This document shows positions 30,976 to 39,689 of a stretch of DNA of 47,673 nucleotides, piece by piece; within the stretch, counting starts at the first letter, position 1; each line of letters opens with the position of its first letter. The position numbers and the translations under genes were made by a program. Under the pieces are notes generated by a model, which saw nothing but the letters and a program-made list of their open reading frames with translations, had not been told where the DNA came from and did no database searches. This stretch comes from Syntrophaceae bacterium UBA6252. Lineage in GTDB: Bacteria > Desulfobacterota > Syntrophia > Syntrophales > UBA6807. Location: assembly GCA_002441265.1 (NCBI GenBank), contig DJVQ01000064.1:30261-77933 (forward strand), given 5' to 3'.

Positions 30976-33882
30976 ATGAAAAAGACATCGTTTGCTGCCG
31001 CGCTGGCGGGATTCGCCTGTGTGTTCCTTTCATGGGCCGGCATCGGCGCCCTGGCCGCCGAGCCGCCGAAGGAACCCCTCCTGCGAATCGATACGGGGAT
31101 GCACACGACCGTCATCAAGAGGGTCGATGTCGACGCCGCGGGGCGGCGCCTCGTGACGGCCTCGGAAGACGGGACCGCCCGAGTCTGGGAACTGCCCTCG
31201 GGGCGACTGGAACAAATCATGCGGCCCCCCATCGGGAAAGGGAACGAGGGGAAGCTTTTCGCCGTGGCCGTGAGCCCCGATGGAGGAATTCTCGCCTGCG
31301 GAGGCTGGACGCAGTTCAACGACGGGAAAAATGACACGGCCCCCGACGGCAACGCCGTCTACCTCTTCGACACCGCCACGGGCCGCATGACCCGGCAGTG
31401 GACGGGACTGCCCAAAGTGATCAACGACCTCGCCTTCACCCGCGACGGCCGTCTCCTCGCCGCCGCCCTGGCCGGAGGCAACGGTGTCCGGATTCTCCGG
31501 GTCGCCGACGGCATCGAGGTCGCCTCCGACAAAGATTACGGCGCCGACTGCTACTCCGCAGACTTCGACGCCGGGGGCCGTCTCGTGACGACATGCTACG
31601 ACGGCTTCCTGCGCCTCTACGATCGGCAGTTCCGCCGGATCGCAACAATGAAGCCCCCGGGCGGGGAACGCCCTTTTCTCGTCCGTTTCTCCCCCGACGG
31701 GGAATCGATCGCCGTGGGTTTTGACGATTCCACCCGGATCGCCCTCCTGTCCGGCCGGGATCTGTCTTTCCTTACGGCTCCAGACAACACCGGGGCGAAC
31801 AACGGCAATTTATGCTACGTCGCCTGGTCCGCCGACGGGAAATCCCTGTTCGCGGGGGGGCGGTTTCAGAATTTTGTCGACGGCGGGTGGCAATGCCCCA
31901 TCCGCCGCTGGTCCCGGTCCGGCCGGGGAACCTTCTCGGACCTGAACGTCGGTGCGACGGACACGATCATGGGGTTCGCGCTGCTTCCCGACGATTCCCT
32001 CGTCTTCGTTTCCGCGGATCCGACCATCGGAAGGATTTCCTACTCAGGCCGGGTCCTCCTTTTCAAGGGGCCGGACATCGCCAATTACCGGAATAACCTG
32101 GGAAGATTCCTCATCTCCCCCGACGGCGGAACGGTACAGTTCGGCTATGAACTCGGGGGCGCAATCACCGGCAGGTTCACCGTTTCCGGCAGGCTCCTGG
32201 AAACGAACCCCGGCGGAACCGGTTTCCTGGCCGCGCCCCGGACGGCGGCCCCGGGCCTCACGATCACGAACTGGCAGGACAGAAGCGATCCCATGCTGAA
32301 CGGCAGCCCCCTGGCGCTGCAACTCTACGAAAACGCCCGCAGCCTCGCCATCGCACCGGACGACAGGACATTTCTCCTGGGAACGGAGTGGCACCTCCGC
32401 GCCTATGACCGATCCGGAAACGAACGCTGGCAGATCACCACCCCCGGCGTCGCCTGGGGGATAAACATCGCCGGTAATGGAAAAGTCGCCGCCGCGGCCT
32501 TCGGCGACGGGACGATCCGCTGGTACCGGATGACGGACGGGCAGGAACTCCTTGCCTTCTTTCCCCACCGGGACCGAAAGCGCTGGGTCCTGTGGACCCC
32601 CGGGGGCTACTACGACGCCTCGCCCGGGGCGGAGGAACTGATCGGATGGCACCTGAACCGGGGCAGGGACCAGGCGGCCGATTTCTTCCCCACCTCCCGA
32701 TTCCGTTCCACCTATTACCGCCCCGACGTGATCGCCGCGATCCTCGAAACCCGGGACGAGAAGGAAGCCCTCCGCCTGGCCGATGCCGCAGCGGGACGCC
32801 GGCGCCAGGAACCGGCCATCGAAACGATCCTCCCTCCCGTCGTGACGATCCTGTCGCCCGCAGACGGTTCGACCGTTTCCAGTCCCGGGGTGACCGTGTC
32901 CTACGATGTCCGCAGCCCCTCGGGGGAACCGGTCACGGCCATCCGCGTCCTCGTGGACGGCAGACCCGTGTCGGCGCAGCGGGGCATCGCCGTCAAGGCC
33001 GAAGGGGAGCCGGCACGGACGATCCGGGTGACCGTCCCTGAACGGGACGCCGAGATCTCCCTCATCGCCGAGAACCGGTACGCCGCGAGCGTCCCTTCCA
33101 CGATCCGCCTGCGCTGGCGGGGCAAAGAGGAATTCGTCGTCAAGCCGAAGCTGTACGTGCTTGCCGTCGGGGTGAGCGACTACGAGGACCCGGCTCTGGC
33201 GCTGGGCTTCGCCGCCAAGGACGCCCGCGACTTCGCCGGTTCCATGGAAGGACAGAAGGGGGGGCTCTACCGCGACGTGGCGGTACGGGTCCTCACGGAC
33301 CGGCAGGCCACGAAAGACGACATCCTGGACGGCCTCGACTGGATCCAGCGGGAGACCACGAGCAAGGACATTGCCATGGTCTTCCTGGCCGGCCATGGCG
33401 TGAACGACCAGGCGGGAATCTATTATTACCTGCCCGCCAATGCGAACACCGAGAGGCTCAAGCGGACCGGGGTCTCCTTCTCGGACATCCGGAACACCGT
33501 CGCCTCCCTGGCGGGGAAAGCCGTCCTGTTCGTGGACACCTGCCATTCGGGCAACGTGATGGGAACGAGGCGGGGAGGGGCCGACATCACCGCCGTGGTC
33601 AACGAACTGGCCAGCGCCGAGAACGGGGTCGTCGTCTTCGCCTCGTCGACGGTCAGGCAGTATTCCATGGAAGACACGGCCTGGGGCAACGGGGCCTTCA
33701 CCAAGGCCCTGGTGGAAGGGATGAGCGGCAGGGCGGACTACCACGGCAGGGGTAGGATCACGATCAACATGCTCGACCTCTACCTCTCCGAACGGGTGAA
33801 GGAACTGACCGGGGGGAAGCAGACCCCGACCACGACGAAACCGCAGACCATCCCCGATTTTCCCGTGGCCATGAAACGGTAG
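30976..33882 (+). CDS. Secreted WD40-repeat caspase-like protease
   Basis: The 968-residue protein begins with a signal peptide (KKTSFAAALAGFACVFLSWA, about residues 2-27). A WD40-type beta-propeller follows (about 35-560; repeated AVAVSPDGGILACGG, LAFTRDGRLLAAAL, VRFSPDGESIAVGF units). A linker with an Ig-like region (about 615-700) leads to a C-terminal caspase-like (C14) domain. Its catalytic dyad is His807 in FLAGHGVN and Cys856 in VDTCHSGN. Processing of target proteins outside the cytoplasm, guided by the propeller, is the likely role; substrates are unknown. The start at 30976 follows GGGGAG. It diverges from the TetR gene. Confidence 0.93.
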   Translation: MKKTSFAAALAGFACVFLSWAGIGALAAEPPKEPLLRIDTGMHTTVIKRVDVDAAGRRLVTASEDGTARVWELPSGRLEQIMRPPIGKGNEGKLFAVAVSPDGGILACGGWTQFNDGKNDTAPDGNAVYLFDTATGRMTRQWTGLPKVINDLAFTRDGRLLAAALAGGNGVRILRVADGIEVASDKDYGADCYSADFDAGGRLVTTCYDGFLRLYDRQFRRIATMKPPGGERPFLVRFSPDGESIAVGFDDSTRIALLSGRDLSFLTAPDNTGANNGNLCYVAWSADGKSLFAGGRFQNFVDGGWQCPIRRWSRSGRGTFSDLNVGATDTIMGFALLPDDSLVFVSADPTIGRISYSGRVLLFKGPDIANYRNNLGRFLISPDGGTVQFGYELGGAITGRFTVSGRLLETNPGGTGFLAAPRTAAPGLTITNWQDRSDPMLNGSPLALQLYENARSLAIAPDDRTFLLGTEWHLRAYDRSGNERWQITTPGVAWGINIAGNGKVAAAAFGDGTIRWYRMTDGQELLAFFPHRDRKRWVLWTPGGYYDASPGAEELIGWHLNRGRDQAADFFPTSRFRSTYYRPDVIAAILETRDEKEALRLADAAAGRRRQEPAIETILPPVVTILSPADGSTVSSPGVTVSYDVRSPSGEPVTAIRVLVDGRPVSAQRGIAVKAEGEPARTIRVTVPERDAEISLIAENRYAASVPSTIRLRWRGKEEFVVKPKLYVLAVGVSDYEDPALALGFAAKDARDFAGSMEGQKGGLYRDVAVRVLTDRQATKDDILDGLDWIQRETTSKDIAMVFLAGHGVNDQAGIYYYLPANANTERLKRTGVSFSDIRNTVASLAGKAVLFVDTCHSGNVMGTRRGGADITAVVNELASAENGVVVFASSTVRQYSMEDTAWGNGAFTKALVEGMSGRADYHGRGRITINMLDLYLSERVKELTGGKQTPTTTKPQTIPDFPVAMKR

Positions 33883-34038
33883 ACCGGTTCGCGGACGGCA
33901 CGCCCGTCGCCGATCCGCTTCCCGTCACCCATGGCAGGGAAGAACGGTCCCGGCGGGGCGGGGATTCCTTCACCCGACCCGGCCGGGACCCGGCGTCCAT
34001 GCCCGCGGAAATGTTCCCTTCGTTTCCGTCTTCCGCGC

Positions 34039-34461
34039 CTACGTCTTCTCGAGAAGTTTCGCCGCTTTTTCGGCATCGGCGGCGCTGTCGAAACCGATGT
34101 AGAGAATGAACCGCGCACCGATGACGGCCGCGGAAACGCTGTGGAGATTGATCCGCGCCGCGGCCAGCTTTTCCGTCAACATCGCCGCGACCCCCGGTTT
34201 GTTGTTTCCCTCGACACGGAGCGACTTAAGGCTGCTCGTGACGTTGAAGCCCAGGGTGGCGGCCGCCGAAACCTCGGTGTCGCCCCGCAACGGGGTGACG
34301 AAGACGACGCCTTTACCGGGTTGTTCCGGCGCCCGCCTGGCGATGATGAAGTCAAGATCCGCGCCGGCATTCTTCAGGCCGGAGAGGATGTTCGCCAGAC
34401 CGCCGGGTTCGTCCTTGATGGGAGCCGCCCACACGTCCACGTGTTCGACGATCATGTCCAT
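34039..34461 (-). CDS. Tandem ACT-domain protein
   Basis: The 140-residue protein consists of two ACT domains (VDVWAAPIKDEPGGLANIL; then LRVEGNNKPGVAAMLTEKL) with no enzyme attached. ACT pairs bind small metabolites, mostly amino acids, and regulate partner enzymes. It lies downstream of acs on the same strand (170 bp) with repeat copy C in between. The conserved-looking pairing suggests a role in acetyl-CoA or amino-acid sensing, which is inference. AAAGGAGGAG precedes the start. Confidence 0.93.
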   Translation of the reverse strand: MDMIVEHVDVWAAPIKDEPGGLANILSGLKNAGADLDFIIARRAPEQPGKGVVFVTPLRGDTEVSAAATLGFNVTSSLKSLRVEGNNKPGVAAMLTEKLAAARINLHSVSAAVIGARFILYIGFDSAADAEKAAKLLEKT

Positions 34462-34496
34462 GATATGCTCCTCCTTTGCTTGTCGTCGCCCATACT

Positions 34497-34544
34497 TGAC
34501 GGCCTCGTAAAAAGTGTTGATTTGGTCTTTTTACGATTTCATCA
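34497..34544 (-). repeat. MITE-like element, minimal 48-bp copy (copy C)
   Basis: The element is reduced to its two ends back to back: TGACGGCCTCGTAAAAAG at one side and CTTTTTACGATTTCATCA at the other. It is flanked by TACT on both sides (34493-34496 and 34545-34548), a 4-bp target-site duplication. It lies 35 bp upstream of the ACT gene start. Confidence 0.88.
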
Positions 34545-34631
34545 TACTTCATATCGCCTGTCGCCCTTCCGTCCCCGTTGCCCCCTGCTTTTCACCTCCT
34601 TCCCCGTTTTCGCCGGGAGCCGGACCGGTCC

Positions 34632-36668
34632 TCACTTTCCCTGAACCATTCTGGTGATATCCGCAACGATTTCAGGATTCGCCAGCGTCATGACATCGCC
34701 CACGTCCGCGTTGTTGGAAATGGCGCTCAGCACGCGACGCATGATCTTTCCCGATCTCGTCTTGGGCATGTCGGACACGATCCAGACCTTCCGCGGCCTT
34801 GCGATGGCACCGATTTCACTGACGACGGCGTCCCGAATCCTCCCGGCGAGTTCATCGCTCGGGGCGCAGCCGGGCCTCAGGGCGATATAGAGATCCGGTT
34901 CCTTCCCCTTCAATTCATGCTTCACCGGAACCACGGCGGCTTCCGCCACCTCGGCGACGGTCATGGCGGCCGACTCGATTTCCTTGGTTCCGAGCCTGTG
35001 CCCCGAGACATTGATCACGTCGTCGATTCTGCCGAGAATGCGGACATAGCCGTCGGCGGCGGTGACGGCGGCGTCGCCCGTCATGTAGGGCCAGTCCTGC
35101 CATCTCTTGCTTTTCGGATCCTTGCAGTATTTCTCGTAGTACTGGCTGACGTAACGGTCGCGGTCGCGCCAGATGGTCTGGAAGCTGCCGGGCCACGGGT
35201 TCCGGATGCAGATGTTCCCCGCCTTTCCCGTGCCGGGAGGGACGACGTTCCCGTCGTCGTCATAAACGATGGGGTGGATGCCCGGGACACCCGGCCCCGC
35301 GCTCCCCGGCTTCATGGGTTGAATCGCCGGCAGCGTGCTGCAGAGGAAACCGCCGTTTTCCGTCTGCCACCAGGTATCGCAGACGGCCGCCTCCCCCTTG
35401 CCGACGGTGTGGTAATACCACTTCCACACCTCCGGTTCGATCGGCTCCCCGACCGTCGTCATATGCTTGAAGTGGTAGTCGTATTTCCGCGGCTCGTCGG
35501 GACCCTGCTTTCTCAGGGCGCGGATGGACGTGGGGGCGGTATGGAAGATGTTCACGCCCAGATCCTGCGCGATCCTCCAGGGTCTTCCGGCGTCGGGATG
35601 CGTGGGAACGCCTTCATAAACGACGGAGGACGCGCCAAGCGCGAGCGGACCGTACACGATATAGGAATGGCCGGTGATCCACCCGATGTCCGCCAGACAC
35701 CAGTAGACGTCCTCGGGATGAATGTCCTGGATATATTTCGACGTTCCGGTCACATAGGCGAGGTATCCGCCGGTGCTGTGCTGCGCGCCCTTCGGCTTGC
35801 CCGTGGTGCCGCTGGTGTACATGAGAAAGAGCGGGGCTTCCGCGGGCATCGACACGGGTTCGATCCTGGCCCCGTAATACCGTTTCAGCAGGTCGTTGAC
35901 GAAGAAATCGCGGCCCTCGACCATCGGGGTCTGCGAGGAATATCTGCCGGGATAACGCTGCCACACCAGGACCCTGTCGACCTTCTGCTTCTCCTTCGCC
36001 GCCTCGGCGACGGCGACGTCCGCCTTTTCCTTGTGGTCGATCAGCTGTCCGCTTCTGTAATAGGCGTCCATGGTGACGAGAACATTGCTGCCCGAATCGA
36101 TGATTCGATCCGCGCAGGCCTTCCCGCTGAATCCGCCGAATACCTGGGAATGGATGACGCCGAGCCGCGCGCAGGCCAGCATGGTGATGGGAAGCTCCGC
36201 CACCATGGGCATGTGGAGCGTCACCGTGTCCCCGGCCTTGAGACCGCAGAAGTCCCGCAGGATCGCCGCAAACTCGTTGACCCGCACATGGAGTTCCTGG
36301 TACGTGACGTGCTCGATCTTTTCACCCTCGGGCTCCGGCACGAAGTGAACGGCGGTTTTGTTCCGGTTCTTTGCGAGATGCCTGTCGACGCAATTGTAGC
36401 TCGCATTGATCCTGCCGCCGACGAACCACTTGAAACACGGGGCGTCGCTCGTGTCCAGCGTCGTGTGCCAGTATTCGTACCACGTCAGAAGATCCGCGTA
36501 TTCCTTGAAGCAATTCGGGAAATGTTCCAGGCCGAAACGCTCGAGAATCCCTGGATCCGTCATGTTTGCCTGGGCAATGAACTGCGGGGACGGATGGAAG
36601 AATTCCTCTTCTCCCCAGTGCACCGCGATTTCGGCTTCCGAGGTTTCCGTTACTTCTTTCACGCTCAT
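34632..36668 (-). CDS. acs: Acetyl-CoA synthetase (AMP-forming)
   Basis: The 678-residue adenylate-forming enzyme is full length. It has the AMP-binding P-loop YTSGTTGKPKGAQHS, the WWQTENGG motif, the hinge region GRIDDVINVSGHRLGT, and the regulatory lysine in PKTRSGKIMRR (site of inactivating acetylation in the family). It interconverts acetate, ATP and CoA with acetyl-CoA, AMP and PPi. In Syntrophus-type syntrophs, AMP-forming Acs is known to run toward ATP synthesis using pyrophosphate; that role is plausible here but inferred. AAGGAGAGG precedes the start. A MITE lies only about 28 bp upstream of the start, within the promoter/leader. Confidence 0.97.
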   Translation of the reverse strand: MSVKEVTETSEAEIAVHWGEEEFFHPSPQFIAQANMTDPGILERFGLEHFPNCFKEYADLLTWYEYWHTTLDTSDAPCFKWFVGGRINASYNCVDRHLAKNRNKTAVHFVPEPEGEKIEHVTYQELHVRVNEFAAILRDFCGLKAGDTVTLHMPMVAELPITMLACARLGVIHSQVFGGFSGKACADRIIDSGSNVLVTMDAYYRSGQLIDHKEKADVAVAEAAKEKQKVDRVLVWQRYPGRYSSQTPMVEGRDFFVNDLLKRYYGARIEPVSMPAEAPLFLMYTSGTTGKPKGAQHSTGGYLAYVTGTSKYIQDIHPEDVYWCLADIGWITGHSYIVYGPLALGASSVVYEGVPTHPDAGRPWRIAQDLGVNIFHTAPTSIRALRKQGPDEPRKYDYHFKHMTTVGEPIEPEVWKWYYHTVGKGEAAVCDTWWQTENGGFLCSTLPAIQPMKPGSAGPGVPGIHPIVYDDDGNVVPPGTGKAGNICIRNPWPGSFQTIWRDRDRYVSQYYEKYCKDPKSKRWQDWPYMTGDAAVTAADGYVRILGRIDDVINVSGHRLGTKEIESAAMTVAEVAEAAVVPVKHELKGKEPDLYIALRPGCAPSDELAGRIRDAVVSEIGAIARPRKVWIVSDMPKTRSGKIMRRVLSAISNNADVGDVMTLANPEIVADITRMVQGK

Positions 36669-36695
36669 GGACCCTCTCCTTTCAGATTTCAGGTT

Positions 36696-36860
36696 TGACG
36701 AAATCGTAAAAAGACCAAATCAACGCTTTTTCGAACGGCAAAGTAAAAAGCTCCACAGGCAAGGCGCCCGAGTCCCGAGTAATGGAGGCGTACGGATGGT
36801 ACGCCGCAGGGACAAGGGATGAAGGGCAACACAGCATATGGACTTTTTACGAGGCCGTCA
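36696..36860 (+). repeat. MITE-like element, complete 165-bp copy (copy D1)
   Basis: The left end TGACGAAATCGTAAAAAGAC and right end GGACTTTTTACGAGGCCGTCA form imperfect terminal inverted repeats. Inside is a palindromic GGCGTACGGATGGTACGCC hairpin and the stretch GCAGGGACAAGGGATGAAG. GGTT flanks it on both sides (36692-36695 and 36861-36864), a probable 4-bp target duplication. No coding capacity is present. It sits directly upstream of acs. Confidence 0.88.
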
Positions 36861-36864
36861 GGTT

Positions 36865-36947
36865 TGATGGCCTCGCAAAAAGCCGAATCAACGCATCTTC
36901 GAACGGCAAAGGAAAAAGTTCTGACAGGCATCTTTACGAGCTCGTCA
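36865..36947 (+). repeat. MITE-like element, internally deleted copy (copy D2)
   Basis: Starting 4 bp after D1, the left end TGATGGCCTCGCAAAAAGCC and internal TCTTCGAACGGCAAAG run directly to a right end ATCTTTACGAGCTCGTCA. The central palindrome is deleted. D1 and D2 are in the same orientation, so this is a tandem insertion. Confidence 0.8.
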
Positions 36948-37387
36948 AGGCTGCGCAACGAAAAGGAACCGCGGAGAACCTGTCCCTCGTCGGAATCTCA
37001 ATCGTCGCATGGACCTGTCTGCGAGGCGAGATCTGAAAATTATTTTCTGGCAGGCAACGGGCGAATCAAATGAAGCGCATCATGGGGACACAACGGATGC
37101 GGCTTGCGGCAAAAATCACGGCCTTTGATGGAAAGACGGGGCGGGATGCAGTCATTGGCGGGAAAAACAAATGAGAATCGGGGGCCTTGATCTTTGAAAG
37201 AACATGGAAATCTGTTTCATCATGGCACAGGAGGACGAATATGGCAAGGCCCGCCGATGACGCATCGATTTTTCATTTCAGGGAGACGGGAAGGATTTCC
37301 GACCCGGCTTCCTGCGGGTTTCGCAGTCGTCGCCGGGAGGAAAGGCATGGTGCGCCCGTCGCAGGCTTCGTCTCATGACGATGCCTT
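36948..37387. other. Spacer between the MITE pair and the glycosyltransferase cluster
   Basis: The stretch is lower in GC than the flanks and holds no recognised gene except a weak small frame at 37241-37378. I see no terminator for the glycosyltransferase gene ending at 37388. Confidence 0.45.
37241..37378 (+). CDS. Possible small protein, 45 residues
   Basis: The frame has a good ribosome site (GGAGG, 7 nt before the ATG) and encodes a basic, Arg-rich 45-residue peptide (starts MARPADDASIFHFRETG). It has no known family, membrane segment or neighbour on its strand. It converges on the GT4 gene. Confidence 0.25.
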   Translation: MARPADDASIFHFRETGRISDPASCGFRSRRREERHGAPVAGFVS

Positions 37388-38521
37388 TCACCGGAAATAG
37401 GAGATCGCTCCGACAAGATCCTGCGGCCTGAAACGGCGGATGATCTCCACGCTCTTCCTTCTCATGTCCCGCAGCCGGTTCCCGGACTCGAGAACGGACC
37501 TCAGGGCGCCGCCCAGGGCATCCGGGTTTCCGCCCTCGAACACGAGGCCGTTTCCCGAAACGAGGTCCCGGGAGGACCCGCACCGGTCCGACACGACCAC
37601 GGCACAGCCGCAGGCCATGGCCTCATTGACGACGAGTCCCCAGGGTTCCTCGATGGACGGGAGAACAAGAGCGTCGCTGATTCCGTAAAGCCTCGGGATC
37701 TCGTTCACATCACAATGCCCGAGAAAGCGGATGCGGGCGTTACCCCGGGCCAGCCGCTTCAACCGGGCCTCCTCGGGCCCGTAACCGGCAATCAGGAGAT
37801 GCACGTTCTCCTTCTCCCTCTGCAGGGCGTGGAACGCGTCGATGAGCATGTCGACCTTCTTGATGGAAACCAGCCTTCCGGAAAAAATCAGGACCCCGGA
37901 GGCGGGATCGAGCCCGAGACGGAGCCGCTCCTTTTTTCTTTCCGACTCGGACAGCAATCCGCGTTTCATGAAGTGATCCACGTCGACGGTGTTGTAGAAG
38001 GGCTCGATATTCCCCCTGGCACCCAGGTCCCTCAGATACTCCGTCGCGGCCGTCCCGCCGCTGAGAAAGCCGTCGAAAAACCGGACCAGGATCCGGACAT
38101 AGGGTTTGAAGATCCTCCGCCGATAACTTTTTTCATGAACGGTGCTGTCGGAATACAGGATGATTTCCTTTCCCCGTCTCTTGCAGTACAGAATCGCGGC
38201 CAGCGTTGCCGGGCTGTCCCACCCGGTGACGATCACCCGATCGGGATCGCACTTCTCCAGCTCCGAGAAAACGTTGTAATTGATGTTCAGCGAAAAGGCC
38301 TGATCGGGGCGAAGAGGGATGCGCACATGCTTCAGGAAGACCTGCCGGTAGCGGTCTTCCTTTTCCTCCGCCCGCCACCGTCGATAGGCATTGCCGGTGG
38401 TCTGGTAAAAAACGTGCAGGTTCCAGCCCGGACACTCCGACGCAATGGAAGAGAACCTTGCATGGTTGTAAGGGGTCCACATGACCTGGATAAACAGGAG
38501 TTTTTTCACCGATTCCCCCAT
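37388..38521 (-). CDS. GT4-family glycosyltransferase
   Basis: The 377-residue GT-B enzyme has the C-terminal donor-binding signature of GT4. GVLIFSGRLVSIKKVDMLID is followed by FLGHCDVNEIPRLYGISDAL and the E-x7-E motif in SIEEPWGLVVNEAMACG. The N-terminal acceptor domain starts with KKLLFIQVMWTPYNHARF. It should add a sugar from a nucleotide donor to a cell-surface glycan; the specific sugar is unknown. An in-frame GTG at 38509 has a better ribosome site (GGGGGA) and may be the true start. It is downstream of the GT2 and GT10 genes on the same strand. Confidence 0.92.
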   Translation of the reverse strand: MGESVKKLLFIQVMWTPYNHARFSSIASECPGWNLHVFYQTTGNAYRRWRAEEKEDRYRQVFLKHVRIPLRPDQAFSLNINYNVFSELEKCDPDRVIVTGWDSPATLAAILYCKRRGKEIILYSDSTVHEKSYRRRIFKPYVRILVRFFDGFLSGGTAATEYLRDLGARGNIEPFYNTVDVDHFMKRGLLSESERKKERLRLGLDPASGVLIFSGRLVSIKKVDMLIDAFHALQREKENVHLLIAGYGPEEARLKRLARGNARIRFLGHCDVNEIPRLYGISDALVLPSIEEPWGLVVNEAMACGCAVVVSDRCGSSRDLVSGNGLVFEGGNPDALGGALRSVLESGNRLRDMRRKSVEIIRRFRPQDLVGAISYFR

Positions 38522-38651
38522 CGTCGTCGATGTGCCGGCCGTCCCTGAAGCGCCTTTTCCATGCGCCCCCCGGCGGATCTCCCCCTTCCGTCAATGCACC
38601 CGCTTCGGGAGGATCCTCCGGAGGGGCGGACCCCGTGCACCCTCCCGCACG

Positions 38652-39656
38652 CTACCCGTCATCGATCATCGGGCGTTTGCATCCGAAATCTTTTTCCCGC
38701 CCGGTTGCCCGGTATGGAAATGACCTTTTCTTCAGATTCTCGGCATACGTGACACAGGCGCCCATTTCCGAAACGGGATATCTCAGAGCGTAATACAGCC
38801 TTCTCTTGAGCGGCATCACGCGTGGATTCGCGAATTGGATCACGCCCACCGCCGCGGCCCCGAATAGCCGGAAAATCCGCATGAGAAGACCGTATCCCCG
38901 ATTCACGGTCCTGTCGTACGTCCTGCCGTTTTCATAAAAGGATCGAAGATTCCACCACAGCGACATCTTATGCTTCTGGATCAGGTGGTCCACTTTGAGA
39001 TCATGAACGTACCAGATGGAATGACCGGCATGCTGCAACGCAAGAAGCAGGTTCGTTTCCTCGCCGTATCCGATTCCCGCGCCGGACATGCCGAGATCCG
39101 CGTCGAAGCCTCCGAACGACTCGAGAACATCCCTGCGAAACACCATGTTGCAACCCGTGTATCTTTCCCCGGGAAACCGGATGATCCTCTCGCGGCCTCT
39201 CGCCGGGTCCAGTTCCGTCCACATGTATTCCGGAGGCAGCCACCCGGGGCGATCGGAGTGGGCATACCCGTAATCCGGCCCCCCGAATGCGCTCACGCCG
39301 GGGTTTCGCCGGATAAAATCCGTCATGACCGATACCCAGTCCGGACGGGCCCTGGCATCGTCGTCGATATAGGCGACGTATCGACCCGCAGCTTCCCGGT
39401 ATCCCCTGTTCCGCGCCCTGCTGAGACCGATTTCCGTCTCCACGGTCACACGGAAATTCGCGTTCGCTTTCACGTATCGCCCGGCCACGCAGCCGGTGTC
39501 GTCCGTGGACCCGTTGTCCACGATGACGACCTCCCACAGTTTCCCGTTCGCCTTCTGCGCCGCCAGGGATTCGAGACAGACGTCCAGCAGGGCGCTCCGG
39601 TTGAACGTGCAGACCACCACGGAAACGAGCAGTTCTTCTTGGCCATCCATATCCAT
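38652..39656 (-). CDS. GT2-family glycosyltransferase
   Basis: The 334-residue GT-A enzyme starts with VSVVVCTFNRSALLDVCLES. The metal-binding DxD-type motif is AYIDDDARARPDW. The catalytic-base region is FDADLGMSGAGIGYGEETNL with a GxxE/ED-like pattern. A C-terminal membrane-near segment (IFRLFGAAAVGVIQF) suggests membrane association. It transfers one sugar in surface-glycan assembly; specificity is unknown. It lies 33 bp downstream of the GT10-like gene, and the GT4 gene follows 130 bp later. Confidence 0.93.
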   Translation of the reverse strand: MDMDGQEELLVSVVVCTFNRSALLDVCLESLAAQKANGKLWEVVIVDNGSTDDTGCVAGRYVKANANFRVTVETEIGLSRARNRGYREAAGRYVAYIDDDARARPDWVSVMTDFIRRNPGVSAFGGPDYGYAHSDRPGWLPPEYMWTELDPARGRERIIRFPGERYTGCNMVFRRDVLESFGGFDADLGMSGAGIGYGEETNLLLALQHAGHSIWYVHDLKVDHLIQKHKMSLWWNLRSFYENGRTYDRTVNRGYGLLMRIFRLFGAAAVGVIQFANPRVMPLKRRLYYALRYPVSEMGACVTYAENLKKRSFPYRATGREKDFGCKRPMIDDG

Positions 39657-39689
39657 TTCCCCCGTGTCGCCATCCCGCGAGAGGACCGT

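Noticed and set aside
36948..37200. Remnant of an insertion sequence beside the MITE pair
   Set aside because: No transposase-like frame or additional inverted ends were found.
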